The position numbers and the translations under genes were made by a program. A DNA stretch of 64,000 nt from JACKJP01 sp050249695 (GTDB lineage Bacteria > Pseudomonadota > Alphaproteobacteria > Rhizobiales > Tepidamorphaceae), in contig JBFWQA010000005.1 in the NCBI GenBank assembly GCA_050249695.1, forward strand, positions 1-64,000, given 5' to 3'. The stretch's first letter is position 1. The number at the start of each line of letters is the position of its first letter. Shown here piece after piece: positions 8,261 through 16,981 of the stretch. The notes below the pieces were generated by a model that did not search any database, was not told the origin of the DNA, and worked only from the letters and a program-made list of their open reading frames with translations.

Positions 8261-9073
8261 ATGCATATCAACGTGGTCCACGAGACGCGCTACACCTATG
8301 ACCAGCCGGCGAGGCAGGTCGTGCAGATCCTGCGCCTGACGCCGCGCAACCATCGCGGGCAATACGTCCAGCACTGGAACATCGATCTCGATCAGGATTG
8401 CCGCATCGTCGAGCACGAGGACTCCTTCGGCAACATCACGCACACCTTCTCCGCCGGCGGCCCCATCGAAGCGCTCACGGTCAGGATCGAGGGGGCGGTG
8501 GAAACGGAGGAAACCAACGGCGTGGTCGCAGGCACTGCCGAGCGTTTGCCGCTGCCGCTGTTCCTGCGCCAGACAGGCCTGACGACAGCGGACGCGGCCA
8601 TACGCCGTCTCGCGCGCAAATGCTCAAGCCCCAATCCGCTCGACGCCTCCCATGCGCTCATGCACGCCGTCGGCGAGGCCGTCGAATTCCAGAAGAAGGC
8701 CACCCACACCACGACCAGCGCGGCCGAAGCGCTCGCCGCCGGCCGGGGTGTCTGCCAGGATTTCGCGCATATCTTCATCGCCGCCGCGCGGGCCCTCGCC
8801 GTTCCCGCCCGTTACGTCAGCGGTTATTTCGTTCACGGCGACGGCGTCACCGACCACGAGGCCGGCCATGCCTGGGCGGAGGTCTACGTGCCCGATCTCG
8901 GCTGGGTCGCCTTCGATCCGGCCAACAATACCTGCCCGGGCGAATCCTATGTGCGCGTGGCGGTCGGGCTCGACTATCTCGACGCGGCGCCGGTTCGCGG
9001 CGTCCAGGCCGGCGGGATTGAAGAGGCCATGTCGGTCGGCGTCAATGTCACCGGCAGTCAGCAACAGCAATAG
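8261..9073 (+). CDS. Transglutaminase-like cysteine peptidase family protein
   Basis: Protein of 270 residues with an N-terminal beta domain (bacterial transglutaminase-like N-terminal region, YTYDQPARQVVQILRLTPR) followed by the transglutaminase core. The catalytic triad is readable: Cys165 in GRGVCQDFAH, His203 in HEAGHAWAEVYV, Asp219 in WVAFDPANN. No signal peptide, so it acts in the cytoplasm. It may hydrolyse or transfer amide bonds in peptides made by the neighbouring ATP-grasp protein; this is inference from the conserved operon. Third gene, 18 bases after the alpha-E gene. Confidence 0.88.
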   Translation: MHINVVHETRYTYDQPARQVVQILRLTPRNHRGQYVQHWNIDLDQDCRIVEHEDSFGNITHTFSAGGPIEALTVRIEGAVETEETNGVVAGTAERLPLPLFLRQTGLTTADAAIRRLARKCSSPNPLDASHALMHAVGEAVEFQKKATHTTTSAAEALAAGRGVCQDFAHIFIAAARALAVPARYVSGYFVHGDGVTDHEAGHAWAEVYVPDLGWVAFDPANNTCPGESYVRVAVGLDYLDAAPVRGVQAGGIEEAMSVGVNVTGSQQQQ

Positions 9074-9174
9074 GCGATGCGGCATCGCGCCGCTCCCGCC
9101 AAATCCGATTGCCGGAATCGGCCCGGAACGCTAATCATGGCGCTGACCGGGGTTCCAGGGGGTGTCGGGGTACC

Positions 9175-9918
9175 ATGACCTATTGCGTAGGCCTGTTGCT
9201 GCAGGACGGCCTCGTCATGATTGCCGATACGCGCACCAATGCCGGCCTCGACAACATCGCGACCTTCCGCAAGCTGCACATCTTCGAAAAGCCGGGCGAC
9301 CGTTTCGTCGCCATGGCGACCGCCGGCAACCTTGCCGTCAGTCAGGCAATCCTCAGCCTGCTGACCGAGGGCCTGGCAGACCCCCGCAGCGGCGAAGAAC
9401 AGACGATCTGGACGGTCGGCTCGATGTTCAATTGCGCCCAGCTCGTCGGCAAGGCGATCCGCGAGGTCTATCGCATCGACGGCCCTTCGCTCCAGCAGCA
9501 GCAGGCGAGTTTCGATGTCTCGATTCTTCTCGGCGGCCAGATCCGCAAGGGGCGCACCCGGCTCTTTCAGCTCTACGCGGCCGGCAATTTCATCGAGGCG
9601 ACGGCCGATACGCCGTTCCTGCAGATCGGCGAGCACAAATACGGCAAGCCCATCCTCGACCGCGCCGCCCAGTTCACCACTTCGCTGGACCAGGGGCTCA
9701 AGCTGGCGCTGATCTCGATGGATTCCACGATGCGCAGCAACCTCGCCGTCGGATTGCCCATCGATGTCGCGGTCTACCGCCGCGACACGCTGAAAGCCGA
9801 CCTCGACTACCGCATCACACGCGAAGAGCCCTATTTCGCCGATCTGCGCGAGCGCTGGTCTCGCGCGCTGCGTGAGGCCCAGGCGAATATTCCCACCCCG
9901 CCCTACTGGTCGGCGTGA
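9175..9918 (+). CDS. anbu: Anbu (ancestral beta subunit) proteasome-type protease
   Basis: Proteasome-like Ntn-hydrolase of 247 residues. The protein begins MTYCVGLLL, so removal of Met exposes Thr1, and the following VMIADTRT (Asp17 by proteasome counting) and FRKLHIF (Lys32/33 position) complete the expected catalytic residues. Anbu proteins have been reported to form open helical assemblies rather than closed barrels. An upstream in-frame codon at 9109 exists, but the ATG at 9175 places the catalytic Thr at the amino end and must be the true start. Last gene of the ATP-grasp/alpha-E/transglutaminase operon, about 100 bases after the transglutaminase. Its 3' end overlaps the convergent merR gene by 16 bases. 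Confidence 0.92.
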   Translation: MTYCVGLLLQDGLVMIADTRTNAGLDNIATFRKLHIFEKPGDRFVAMATAGNLAVSQAILSLLTEGLADPRSGEEQTIWTVGSMFNCAQLVGKAIREVYRIDGPSLQQQQASFDVSILLGGQIRKGRTRLFQLYAAGNFIEATADTPFLQIGEHKYGKPILDRAAQFTTSLDQGLKLALISMDSTMRSNLAVGLPIDVAVYRRDTLKADLDYRITREEPYFADLRERWSRALREAQANIPTPPYWSA

Positions 9919-10313
9919 CCTGAAAGATCGTCGAGGATCGGACAATCGGGCCTGTCGTCGCCGTGGCACGCCTTCGCCAGAGTGGCGAGCGTTGCGCGCA
10001 ACCCCTTCAATTCGGCGAGCTTCCGGTCGATGTCCGCGATCCGCTGCTGGGCGAGGCGGCGCACGTCGGCGCTGGACCGCCCACGGTCCTCGTAGAGCGA
10101 GACGAGCTTGCGACAATCCTCGATGGAAAAGCCAAGCGAGCGGGCGCGCCCCAGAAATTTGAGCATGTCGACATCGCGCGGCCCGAAGGCGCGATAGCCG
10201 TTTTCGCCGCGCGCAGGGCTGACGAGCCCGATATCCTCGTAATAGCGGATGGTCTTGGCGGGCAGCCCGGTCGCGGCGGCAACCTCGCCGATGGAATGGT
10301 TGAGTGCGTTCAT
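9903..10313 (-). CDS. cueR: MerR-family copper-responsive regulator (CueR/HmrR-like)
   Basis: Regulator of 136 residues: N-terminal winged helix (IGEVAAATGLPAKTIRYYEDIGL, residues 8-30), a dimerisation coiled coil (about 75-112) and a metal loop with Cys116 and Cys124 in CHGDDRPDCPI. The eight-residue cysteine spacing is that of Cu(I) sensors CueR/HmrR. The ATG at 10313 is used because the fold begins there. Such regulators activate a copper-exporting P-type ATPase by untwisting a 19-bp spacer promoter; no copA or copper chaperone lies beside it here. Gene convergent with anbu and downstream of usg. Gold or silver sensing by the same loop cannot be excluded. Confidence 0.85.
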   Translation of the reverse strand: MNALNHSIGEVAAATGLPAKTIRYYEDIGLVSPARGENGYRAFGPRDVDMLKFLGRARSLGFSIEDCRKLVSLYEDRGRSSADVRRLAQQRIADIDRKLAELKGLRATLATLAKACHGDDRPDCPILDDLSGHADQ

Positions 10314-10385
10314 GGCGTCCTGCCTTTTCCGACGGCAACGCTCATATAGTCCTTTTCCGATCTCCCCGCCATCGCGGGCGCACAC

Positions 10386-10655
10386 TCAGTGGAGGCGGAA
10401 CATCCCCTCCACAGGGCGGAATTCGGCAGGCGAGATCAGCTTGCGGTGAGCGACTTTCACCGTATGCAGCGGCCCTTCCAGTTCGCGCTCCCAGAATGTC
10501 AGAAACCCGCGAAGAACAGGAAAGTCCGGCGCCGTGTCGTACTCCTGCCACAGATAGGACTGCAGCAGGTGCAGATGGTCCGGCATGCGATAGAGGATTT
10601 CGGCGGTCGTCAGACCATAACCGCGCAACTGCTTCTCGAACTCGATGGCAACCAT
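10386..10655 (-). CDS. usg: Usg family protein
   Basis: Short protein of 89 residues closely matching the Usg family: FEKQLRGYGLTTAEILYRMPDH, WQEYDTAPDFP, FWERELEGPLHTVKVAH, ending in GMFRLH. Usg was named for its place upstream of trpF in alphaproteobacterial tryptophan operons; its function is unknown. Here it stands apart from any trp gene, between cueR (72 bases downstream) and a 125-base AT-rich spacer. An ATG at 10655 follows a GAGGTGAT ribosome site. Soluble, no membrane segment. Confidence 0.85.
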   Translation of the reverse strand: MVAIEFEKQLRGYGLTTAEILYRMPDHLHLLQSYLWQEYDTAPDFPVLRGFLTFWERELEGPLHTVKVAHRKLISPAEFRPVEGMFRLH

Positions 10656-10780
10656 TTAATCACCTCGCTGAACGAATGACGCTTCGATGATGCCATGATA
10701 ATTCTTTAAGACAACTTGAAAATAAAAATATGACTGAGAAATCATAGGATTAGCAGCATTCGGTCAGGAGTGCTGCCAGA

Positions 10781-12367
10781 TTATTTCCGTCGCGCGGCTG
10801 CCAGCGCGGAGGGCGTGTCGATATCCAGGAATATACCCTCATCCTCGGCGGCAACTTCATTGACCTCGCTCTCTGCCGCGACCAGACCCCGCGCGCCCGT
10901 ATCGCCCTCGAGGCCTGCGAGCGCGGCAAACAGCCGCGCCGGAAACAGTACCGGATTGCCGCGCCGTTCTCCGTGCACGGGGACCGTGACGCGGCCTGGC
11001 GCGTTTCGGAATGCGCCAATCATGGAGGAGACCAGCCGGCCACCAATGCCCGGCATGTCGGCCAGCATGACGAGCGCCCCGGCGAATCCTTCCGGCACCG
11101 CCAGTATCCCGGCGCGAAGCGACGAGGCGAGCCCGCTTTCATAGGCGTCGTTATGCACGAAACGCACATCAATGCCTGCGAGCGCCTCGCGCACATCCTC
11201 GGCGCGATAGCCGGTCACGACAATGACCGTTTCCGCACTGCCCTCGAGCGCCGCCCGCGCCGCATGGCCGACCAGCGTTTCCCCGTTCACCGTCTCGGTC
11301 AGCTTGAACCCGCCTTCCATCCGGCTGGAACGTCCGGCGGCGAGGACAATGGCCGCGACGCTGCCTGCGGCGGCACCCTCGCGCGGCTGAGGGCGCGAGA
11401 CGATCTCCATCAGCAGGCCGCCGACGCCGAGCCCCATCACGTCGTCCGCCGTCACGGCGAGCCCTGCGAGCAGCCGATCCAGCACCCAGTCGAAGCCGTT
11501 CTCGCGCGGGCTGCGCGCGCAGCCGGGCGCGCCCAGGACGGGCATGCCGTCCAGCCCGCCGAGCATCAGCAGATTGCCCGGATCGACGGGCATGCCGAAA
11601 TGGATGACCTCGCCGCCCGCCTCGCGCAGGGCCTGCGGGATCACGTCGTCCGCGTCGCTGATGGCGCTCAGCCCGAACAGCAGGAAGAAATCCGCCTTCC
11701 GCGCGCGCGCTTCTGCAATCGCGCCGGCGACATCGGCTGCCCGATGGGCGACACGCCATTCGCCCACGAGCGTCGATCCGGAAACCTTCAGCCGTTCCTC
11801 GGTGACGCGACGGGTCTTGTTGAGCATCTTGGCCGGTGTCCCCTCTCCGGCCGTCTGGATGAGCGCGGCGCGCACGGGCCGCCAGCCGCTGACGGCAAGG
11901 CATCGACCTCCCGCCGCGATCGCGCGGCGCACCGCTGCTCCGGGTACCGCATATGGGATGATCTTGATCGTCGCGACCATCTCGCCGGCAACGACTTTCC
12001 TGTAGGCGGGAAGCGTCGCGATGGTGATGCCGGGGTCGATACGGTTCATCGCATGGACCGCGTCCGCGACAGGCACGAAAAGCCCGCCATGCTCGGCAAA
12101 GAGATTGACCCGGCCCGTCGCCGCGCGGTCGATCCTGATCCCGGCGCCGGCGACGCCCGCCGCCAGCGCGGCCGCCGCCTCGTCCTCGCCCATGTCGCCG
12201 TCGTCGAGACGGGCGACGGTAACTTCGCTGAGCCCGGTCCCGCGCAGCGCCGCGATGTGGGTTTCGTCGAGCCTTGTCCCTTTCTTCAGCCGGAGCGAAC
12301 CCGCCACGATGCCGTGGGCGAGAATGGTCCCTTCTGCCTCTTCCAACGGCACCGGACCGAATTTCAT
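10781..12367 (-). CDS. Fused molybdopterin-binding / MobA-like nucleotidyltransferase protein
   Basis: Two-domain protein of 528 residues. Residues ~1-330 form a MoeA/MogA-type molybdopterin-binding domain (EGTILAHGIVAGSLRLKKGT; later FLLFGLSAISDADDVIPQALREAGG and MPVLGAPGCARSPRENGFDW). From about 335 onward lies a MobA/MocA-like nucleotidyltransferase (IVLAAGRSSRMEG, ADMPGIGGRLV, RRGNPVLFP). Such proteins attach CMP or GMP to the molybdenum cofactor for hydroxylases of the xanthine/CO dehydrogenase family. Last gene of the leftward cox cluster, start overlapping the XdhC gene stop by four bases. The nucleotide specificity is not certain; MocA-like CTP use is the likely case. Confidence 0.8.
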   Translation of the reverse strand: MKFGPVPLEEAEGTILAHGIVAGSLRLKKGTRLDETHIAALRGTGLSEVTVARLDDGDMGEDEAAAALAAGVAGAGIRIDRAATGRVNLFAEHGGLFVPVADAVHAMNRIDPGITIATLPAYRKVVAGEMVATIKIIPYAVPGAAVRRAIAAGGRCLAVSGWRPVRAALIQTAGEGTPAKMLNKTRRVTEERLKVSGSTLVGEWRVAHRAADVAGAIAEARARKADFFLLFGLSAISDADDVIPQALREAGGEVIHFGMPVDPGNLLMLGGLDGMPVLGAPGCARSPRENGFDWVLDRLLAGLAVTADDVMGLGVGGLLMEIVSRPQPREGAAAGSVAAIVLAAGRSSRMEGGFKLTETVNGETLVGHAARAALEGSAETVIVVTGYRAEDVREALAGIDVRFVHNDAYESGLASSLRAGILAVPEGFAGALVMLADMPGIGGRLVSSMIGAFRNAPGRVTVPVHGERRGNPVLFPARLFAALAGLEGDTGARGLVAAESEVNEVAAEDEGIFLDIDTPSALAAARRK

Positions 12368-13050
12368 GCCGGGAGGCCCTTGCGCCGGACTGCGGTGATC
12401 TCGGCGAGAATGGCGATGGCGATCTCGGCCGGCGAGACCGCGCCGATATCGAGACCCACGGGTGCGTGGATGGACGATATCCTGTCGTCGGCGATGCCGC
12501 CGGCCTTGAGGCGCTCGACCCGCCGGCCATGTGTCTTGCGGCTGCCGAGCGCGCCGACATAGAAGCAGTCCGCCTTGAGCGCCGCGATCAGGGCCGGATC
12601 GTCGATCTTCGGGTCATGCGTCAGCGCGACCATCGCGGTGTGCCTGTCGAGGCCCGCATCCTCCAGCGCGTCCTGCGGCCATTGTTCGACGAGCCTGACG
12701 CCGGCGAAGCGCTCGGGCGTCGCGAAAGCGGTGCGCGGGTCGATGATCGTCACGTCGTATCCGGCCGCGATCGCCATCGGATAGAGCATTTGTGAAATGT
12801 GCACCGCGCCGATGACGATCATACGCGCCTCGGGCAGATGTGCGTCGATGAACCGCGCGCCCTTCTCGTCCTCGACGAGGCGGCTCCTGCCGTCGCGCAG
12901 CGCGGCCTCCAGCAGCGCCGCGTCAGGATCGCCGGCGATATCGGCGGCCTTCACAAGCCGCGGCTCGCCCTCTGCCAGCGGCGTGACGACAAAGACCGCG
13001 CGCCGCGCCTGCCGCTCCGCCCCCAGCGCATCGAGCATGGCTTTGCGCAT
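12364..13050 (-). CDS. XdhC family protein, Rossmann-domain half (CoxF/CoxI-like)
   Basis: Protein of 228 residues corresponding to the C-terminal XdhC Rossmann domain: MIVIGAVHISQMLYPMAIAAGYDVTIIDPRTAF, then MVALTHDPKIDDPAL and FYVGALGSRKTHGRR. XdhC-type proteins hold molybdenum cofactor and help its sulfuration and insertion into xanthine or CO dehydrogenases. In many bacteria this domain is fused to the short domain encoded just upstream; here the two are separate genes sharing one base at 13050. The first ~70 residues carry a degenerate helper segment. Ends with an ATGA overlap into the MocA-like gene. Confidence 0.85.
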   Translation of the reverse strand: MRKAMLDALGAERQARRAVFVVTPLAEGEPRLVKAADIAGDPDAALLEAALRDGRSRLVEDEKGARFIDAHLPEARMIVIGAVHISQMLYPMAIAAGYDVTIIDPRTAFATPERFAGVRLVEQWPQDALEDAGLDRHTAMVALTHDPKIDDPALIAALKADCFYVGALGSRKTHGRRVERLKAGGIADDRISSIHAPVGLDIGAVSPAEIAIAILAEITAVRRKGLPA

Positions 13051-13370
13051 CAGCTTACAGGCTCGACCATGACGCGGATGCGGCCGCCGCAGGAAAGGCC
13101 GACGCGCCAGGCGGTCTCGTCGGCGACGCCGAATTCAAGGAGCTTGCGCTTGCCGCTGGCAATCGTTTCTGCAGCTTCCGCGATGACTTCACCCTCCACG
13201 CAGCCGCCGGAGACCGAACCCTCGAAGCGCCCCTCCTCGTCGATGACGAGATGCGAACCGACGGGGCGCGGCGCCGAGCCCCAGGTTTCCACCACCGTCG
13301 CGATGGCGACGCGGCGGCCCTCCCGGGTCCATTTGCGGGCGATCTCTATCGGGTCTGCTTGCGTGTCCAT
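13050..13370 (-). CDS. XdhC/CoxI family N-terminal domain protein
   Basis: Protein of 106 residues equal to the N-terminal XdhC/CoxI domain alone: VAIATVVETWGSAPRPVGSHLV, the family motif GSVSGGCVEGEV and C-terminal GLSCGGRI with its conserved cysteine. The cysteines in SGGC and LSCGG are the positions expected to take part in sulfur or cofactor handling. It overlaps the larger XdhC piece by one base, so the two likely act as a heteromeric XdhC. A nine-base gap separates it from coxE upstream. Confidence 0.85.
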   Translation of the reverse strand: MDTQADPIEIARKWTREGRRVAIATVVETWGSAPRPVGSHLVIDEEGRFEGSVSGGCVEGEVIAEAAETIASGKRKLLEFGVADETAWRVGLSCGGRIRVMVEPVS

Positions 13371-13379
13371 GGAGCCTCC

Positions 13380-14561
13380 TCAGGCGGCGGCGCGGCCCGG
13401 CGCATCGGCCGAAAGCGCCCTGCATATATCGGCGATGGCCGCGAGATTGTGAACGGTACGGAAATCGTCGACATGCGGCAGCATCGCCCTGATGCCGGCG
13501 GCCCTCGCCTCGAACCCATCATAGCGCAGAAGCGGGTTCAACCATATCAGGCGGCGGCAGGACCGGCCGAGCCTGTCCATCTCGAAGCTCAGATGCGCCC
13601 CGTCGTCCCGCTCCAGCCCGTCCGTGACAAGCAAGACAATTGCGCCGCGCCCGAGCACCCGCCGCGACCAGAAGCGGTTGAAGGCATGAAGCGCCGAGGC
13701 GATGCGCGTGCCGCCCGACCAGTCGGGCACCTGCGCCGCGCAGGCGGCAAGCGCCGCATCGGGATCGCGCCGCGAGAGGGCCCGCGTCACGTTGGAAAAG
13801 CGTGTGCCGAACAAGAACGAATGCACCTCGCGTCGCTGCGACATGGCATGCAGGAAGTGCAGCATGATCCGGCTGTATTCGCTCATCGAGCCGGAAATAT
13901 CGAGGATCGCGACGAGCGGTGGCACTGCAACGCGGGGCGCCTGCCATTTCAGCCGCATCGCGCCGCCGGCGCCGAGCGCGCCGCGCATCGTCGCGCGCAT
14001 GTCGATGCGACGCCCCTTGGATGCCGCCATGTGCCGGCGCTGGCGCACCCGGTCGTCGGGCAGCACCATCCGGGAAACCGCCTTGCGCGCCTCGTCCAGT
14101 TCCGCCGTGCTCATCTCGGCGAAGTCCTTGCTGCGCAGCACCTCCTCTGCCGACTGCGTCTCGCGCATGTCGAATTCGGTCTCGATGTGTTGCTGGCGCT
14201 GCTGGTCGAGGACGGCGAAAGCCTCGGCAACTCGCTGTCGCACTCTTTGCCGCTCAGCCCTCGGTTCGCCCTCCGGCTCGATCTCCGGCACGGCCGCCGA
14301 CAGGCCCGAAAGTCCTTGAGCCAGACCCCGATGACGCCAGAACAGGTCGAACGCCTCCCTGAATACGGCGCTGTCCTCGCGCCGGCGAACGAAGCTGCTG
14401 TGCAGGATCCAGTAGAAATCCTCGCGCCGGGAAAGGCCGCCGGCGGCCACGGCCGCAACCGCGTCGGCGATCGCCGCCGGACCGATCTTCAGCCCCGCGC
14501 CGCGCAGGGCCTGGGCGAAAACGGCGATATTCTCCGCCAGCCTGCCGCTTGTCCGCGCCAT
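13380..14561 (-). CDS. coxE: CoxE-like VWA domain protein
   Basis: Protein of 393 residues with a C-terminal von Willebrand A domain: the MIDAS DxSxS motif is in VAILDISGSMSEYSR (near residue 216), followed by the second metal residues in SGGTRIASAL and the LLVTDG strand. CoxE works with the AAA+ ATPase CoxD; the pair is known to be needed for maturation of the copper-sulfur-molybdenum centre of CO dehydrogenase. Cytoplasmic, with a basic Arg-rich middle (about 95-200). Three bases separate it from coxD. Confidence 0.88.
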   Translation of the reverse strand: MARTSGRLAENIAVFAQALRGAGLKIGPAAIADAVAAVAAGGLSRREDFYWILHSSFVRRREDSAVFREAFDLFWRHRGLAQGLSGLSAAVPEIEPEGEPRAERQRVRQRVAEAFAVLDQQRQQHIETEFDMRETQSAEEVLRSKDFAEMSTAELDEARKAVSRMVLPDDRVRQRRHMAASKGRRIDMRATMRGALGAGGAMRLKWQAPRVAVPPLVAILDISGSMSEYSRIMLHFLHAMSQRREVHSFLFGTRFSNVTRALSRRDPDAALAACAAQVPDWSGGTRIASALHAFNRFWSRRVLGRGAIVLLVTDGLERDDGAHLSFEMDRLGRSCRRLIWLNPLLRYDGFEARAAGIRAMLPHVDDFRTVHNLAAIADICRALSADAPGRAAA

Positions 14562-14564
14562 CGC

Positions 14565-15506
14565 TCAGGCCTTTCGCTTGCCGCCGCCGATCCCTTTGAG
14601 GATACGGGCCGTCTCGCCCTCGCTCATGCGGACAATATCGTCCTGGTACTTGAGCAGGACGCCCAGCGTGTCGGCGACCAGCGCCGGTTCGAGCGTCACC
14701 GCATCGAGCTCGCTGAGCGCGGCAGCCCAATCCAGCGTCTCGGCGATACCCGGCGCCTTGAAGAGATCTTCGTTTCGCAAAGCCTGCACGAAACCGACCA
14801 CCGCGCCGGTCAGCGCCTCCGGCATGCCGGGTTGCCGGCTCTTCAGGATCGCCTGCTCGCGTGCCGCGTCCGGATAGTCCAGCCAGTGATAGAGGCATCG
14901 CCGCTTCAGCGCATCGTGCACCTCGCGCGTCCGGTTGGACGTGATGAGGACGATGGGCGGCTCGGGAGCCTTGACGACGCCGATCTCAGGTATCGTCACC
15001 TGAAAGTCGGAGAGCACTTCGAGCAGGAAAGCCTCGAACGCCGCATCGGTACGGTCGAGTTCGTCGATCAGGAGAACCGGTGCGCCTCGATCGTCTGGCG
15101 TCAGCGCCTCCAGCAACGGCCGGCGGATCAGGAACTTCTCGGCAAAGACATCATCGGAAAGCCTGCCGCGGTCGTCGACGCCCCCGGCCTCGGCCAGCCG
15201 GATCTCGATCATCTGCGCGGCATAGTTCCACTCGTAAAGGGCGCTGGAGACATCCAGCCCCTCATAGCATTGCAGGCGAATGAGGCGGCGCCCCAGCCCC
15301 CTGGCAAGGACTTTGGCGATCTCGGTCTTGCCGACGCCGGCCTCGCCTTCAAGGAACAGTGGCCGCTGCAGCCTCAATGAAAGGAACAGCACCGTCGCAA
15401 GCGAACGGTCGGCGATATAACCGTGGTCGGCGAGAAGCGCCGAAGCCTCGTCGATGCTCGCCGGTATGCTGGCCAACGCTGGGTATCCTCTTTCAGGCGG
15501 CCGCAA
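14565..15506 (-). CDS. coxD: CoxD-like MoxR family AAA+ ATPase
   Basis: Protein of 313 residues with a MoxR-type AAA+ module: Walker A GEAGVGKT at 54-61, Walker B PVLLIDELDRTD near 143, sensor-1 VLITSNRTRE and arginine-containing KRRCLYHW. In aerobic CO oxidisers CoxD is required to install sulfur and copper in the CoxL active site, acting with CoxE. It starts 14 bases inside the coxM 3' end, so it is translationally coupled. Its retention beside a cluster with no coxL is odd, because its only well-studied client is CoxL. Confidence 0.88.
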   Translation of the reverse strand: MRPPERGYPALASIPASIDEASALLADHGYIADRSLATVLFLSLRLQRPLFLEGEAGVGKTEIAKVLARGLGRRLIRLQCYEGLDVSSALYEWNYAAQMIEIRLAEAGGVDDRGRLSDDVFAEKFLIRRPLLEALTPDDRGAPVLLIDELDRTDAAFEAFLLEVLSDFQVTIPEIGVVKAPEPPIVLITSNRTREVHDALKRRCLYHWLDYPDAAREQAILKSRQPGMPEALTGAVVGFVQALRNEDLFKAPGIAETLDWAAALSELDAVTLEPALVADTLGVLLKYQDDIVRMSEGETARILKGIGGGKRKA

Positions 15507-16287
15507 CCGCCCGGCGCGTCATCACCGCGACCAGATTGGCGCGGTATTCGGCGCTGCCGTGGATGTCGCCGACAAGCCCGTCCGGATCGACGGTCAGATC
15601 CTTCAGTGCCTTTTCGGAGAACCGCCTGGACAGCATCTCCTCCGCCTGGGTCAGGCGGAAGACGCCGTCGGCGCCCGCGCCCGTCACCGCCACGCGCACC
15701 TCGCGGCCGCGCTTGGCGACGAAGACGCCCGCCATCGCGTAGCGCGAGGCCGGGTTGCGGAACTTCGCATAGGCCGCGCGCCTTGGCAGCGGGAATATCA
15801 CCTTCGTGACGATCTCGCCTTCTTCCAGCGCGGTGTCGAACAGGCCGGTGAAGAATTCATCGGCGCTGAGACGACGCTTGTTGGTCACGATCGTCGCGCC
15901 GAGCGCGATGCAGGCGGCGGGATAGTCGGCCGCCGGATCGTTATTGGCGATCGAACCGCCGATCGTCCCGCGGTTGCGCACCGCCGGGTCGCCGATCATG
16001 CCGGCGAGTTCGGCCAGCGCAGGCAGCGCCTCGCGCACGACCGCGGAGGTGGCAACCTGATAGTGTTTTGTCATCGCGCCAATATGAAGCCTGCGTCCCT
16101 TCAATTCGATGCTGGAAAGGCCGGCGATACCGGAAAGGTCGATCACGTCGCTCGGCGCGGCCAGCCGCTGTTTCATCGTCGGCAGCAGGGTCTGCCCGCC
16201 GGCGATCAGCTTGGCGTCCTCGTTTTCCGCCAGGAGCGCCGCCGCCTTGCGAAGCGATTTAGGCCGATGGAAATTGAAATCATACAT
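15493..16287 (-). CDS. coxM: CoxM-like FAD-binding medium subunit of a molybdenum hydroxylase
   Basis: Flavoprotein subunit of 264 residues from the xanthine dehydrogenase/CO dehydrogenase family. It starts MYDFNFHRPKSL and holds the two FAD pyrophosphate loops, AGGQTLLP near residue 31 and TIGGSIANNDPAADYPA near 110, plus the C-terminal CoxM fold. In the holoenzyme it passes electrons from the [2Fe-2S] subunit to quinone. It follows coxS by ten bases; coxL, which lies between the two in form II clusters (S-L-M), is absent. Confidence 0.9.
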   Translation of the reverse strand: MYDFNFHRPKSLRKAAALLAENEDAKLIAGGQTLLPTMKQRLAAPSDVIDLSGIAGLSSIELKGRRLHIGAMTKHYQVATSAVVREALPALAELAGMIGDPAVRNRGTIGGSIANNDPAADYPAACIALGATIVTNKRRLSADEFFTGLFDTALEEGEIVTKVIFPLPRRAAYAKFRNPASRYAMAGVFVAKRGREVRVAVTGAGADGVFRLTQAEEMLSRRFSEKALKDLTVDPDGLVGDIHGSAEYRANLVAVMTRRAVAAA

Positions 16288-16297
16288 CGCTGCACCC

Positions 16298-16774
16298 TTA
16301 CCCGTTCGCCTTCGTCATGACCTCGGCGCCGGCGGCGATCGCCTTGACGATATTGTGATAGCCCGTGCAGCGGCACAGATTGCCCTCAAGCTCGTGCCGG
16401 ATCGTCGCCTCGTCGGGCACGCCCAGCCGCTTCACCATGTCGACGGCGGTCATGATCATGCCCGGCGTGCAATAGCCGCATTGCAGGCCGTGATGGTCGT
16501 TGAAGGCGGTCTGCATCGGATGCAGCGTGTCACCGTCCGCGAGCCCTTCGATCGTCAGTACTTGCGAGCCCTGGCAGGCGACGGCCAGCGTCGTGCAGGA
16601 TTTCACCGCCGCGCCGTCGATATGCACCACGCAGGCGCCGCACTGGCTGGTGTCGCAACCGATATGCGTGCCGGTGAGCTTGAGCGTATCGCGCAGGAAA
16701 TCGACCAGCAGGGTCCTTGTCTCCACCATTTTGGAGACCGGCTCCCCGTTAACCGTCATAGAGACTTTAGGCAT
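16298..16774 (-). CDS. coxS: CoxS-like [2Fe-2S] small subunit of a molybdenum hydroxylase
   Basis: Iron-sulfur subunit of 158 residues. Two clusters are fully ligated: Cys40, 45, 48 and 60 in the plant-type ferredoxin domain, and Cys99, 102, 134 and 136 in the helical domain (GLQCGYC, NLCRCTGYHNI). The length is normal for the family. The subunit relays electrons from the molybdenum site of CoxL to the FAD of CoxM. It begins 207 bases after the end of coxG. The ferredoxin-like sequence is intact and gives no hint of decay even though its large-subunit partner is not in the cluster. Confidence 0.92.
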   Translation of the reverse strand: MPKVSMTVNGEPVSKMVETRTLLVDFLRDTLKLTGTHIGCDTSQCGACVVHIDGAAVKSCTTLAVACQGSQVLTIEGLADGDTLHPMQTAFNDHHGLQCGYCTPGMIMTAVDMVKRLGVPDEATIRHELEGNLCRCTGYHNIVKAIAAGAEVMTKANG

Positions 16775-16981
16775 TCGTTTCTCCCTTGTGCGCCAGCGGC
16801 CCGTCGGGCTGCGGCGCTGAGTATTCTTCCTGTATCCGATCTTGCGATAATCCCGGCAAATGCATCCTGAAGCCGGCCGGGCCGAAGCGCGCGGGTGAAG
16901 ATGTAGCGGAGAGGAAAGATTGGCCGCAAACCGGTTGTCGGGTCAAGCGACCTGACGCGTGCCCAGCATCGGCGCTTGCCC

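Noticed and set aside
13251..15380. 709-residue open frame on the plus strand, antisense to coxE and coxD
   Set aside because: Arg/Pro/Ala-rich shadow of two well-supported genes on the opposite strand; no family likeness and no ribosome site.
16775..16981. Possible coxL remnant between coxG and coxS
   Set aside because: The 72-residue frame there has none of the molybdopterin-subunit motifs; it looks like a leader or promoter region.
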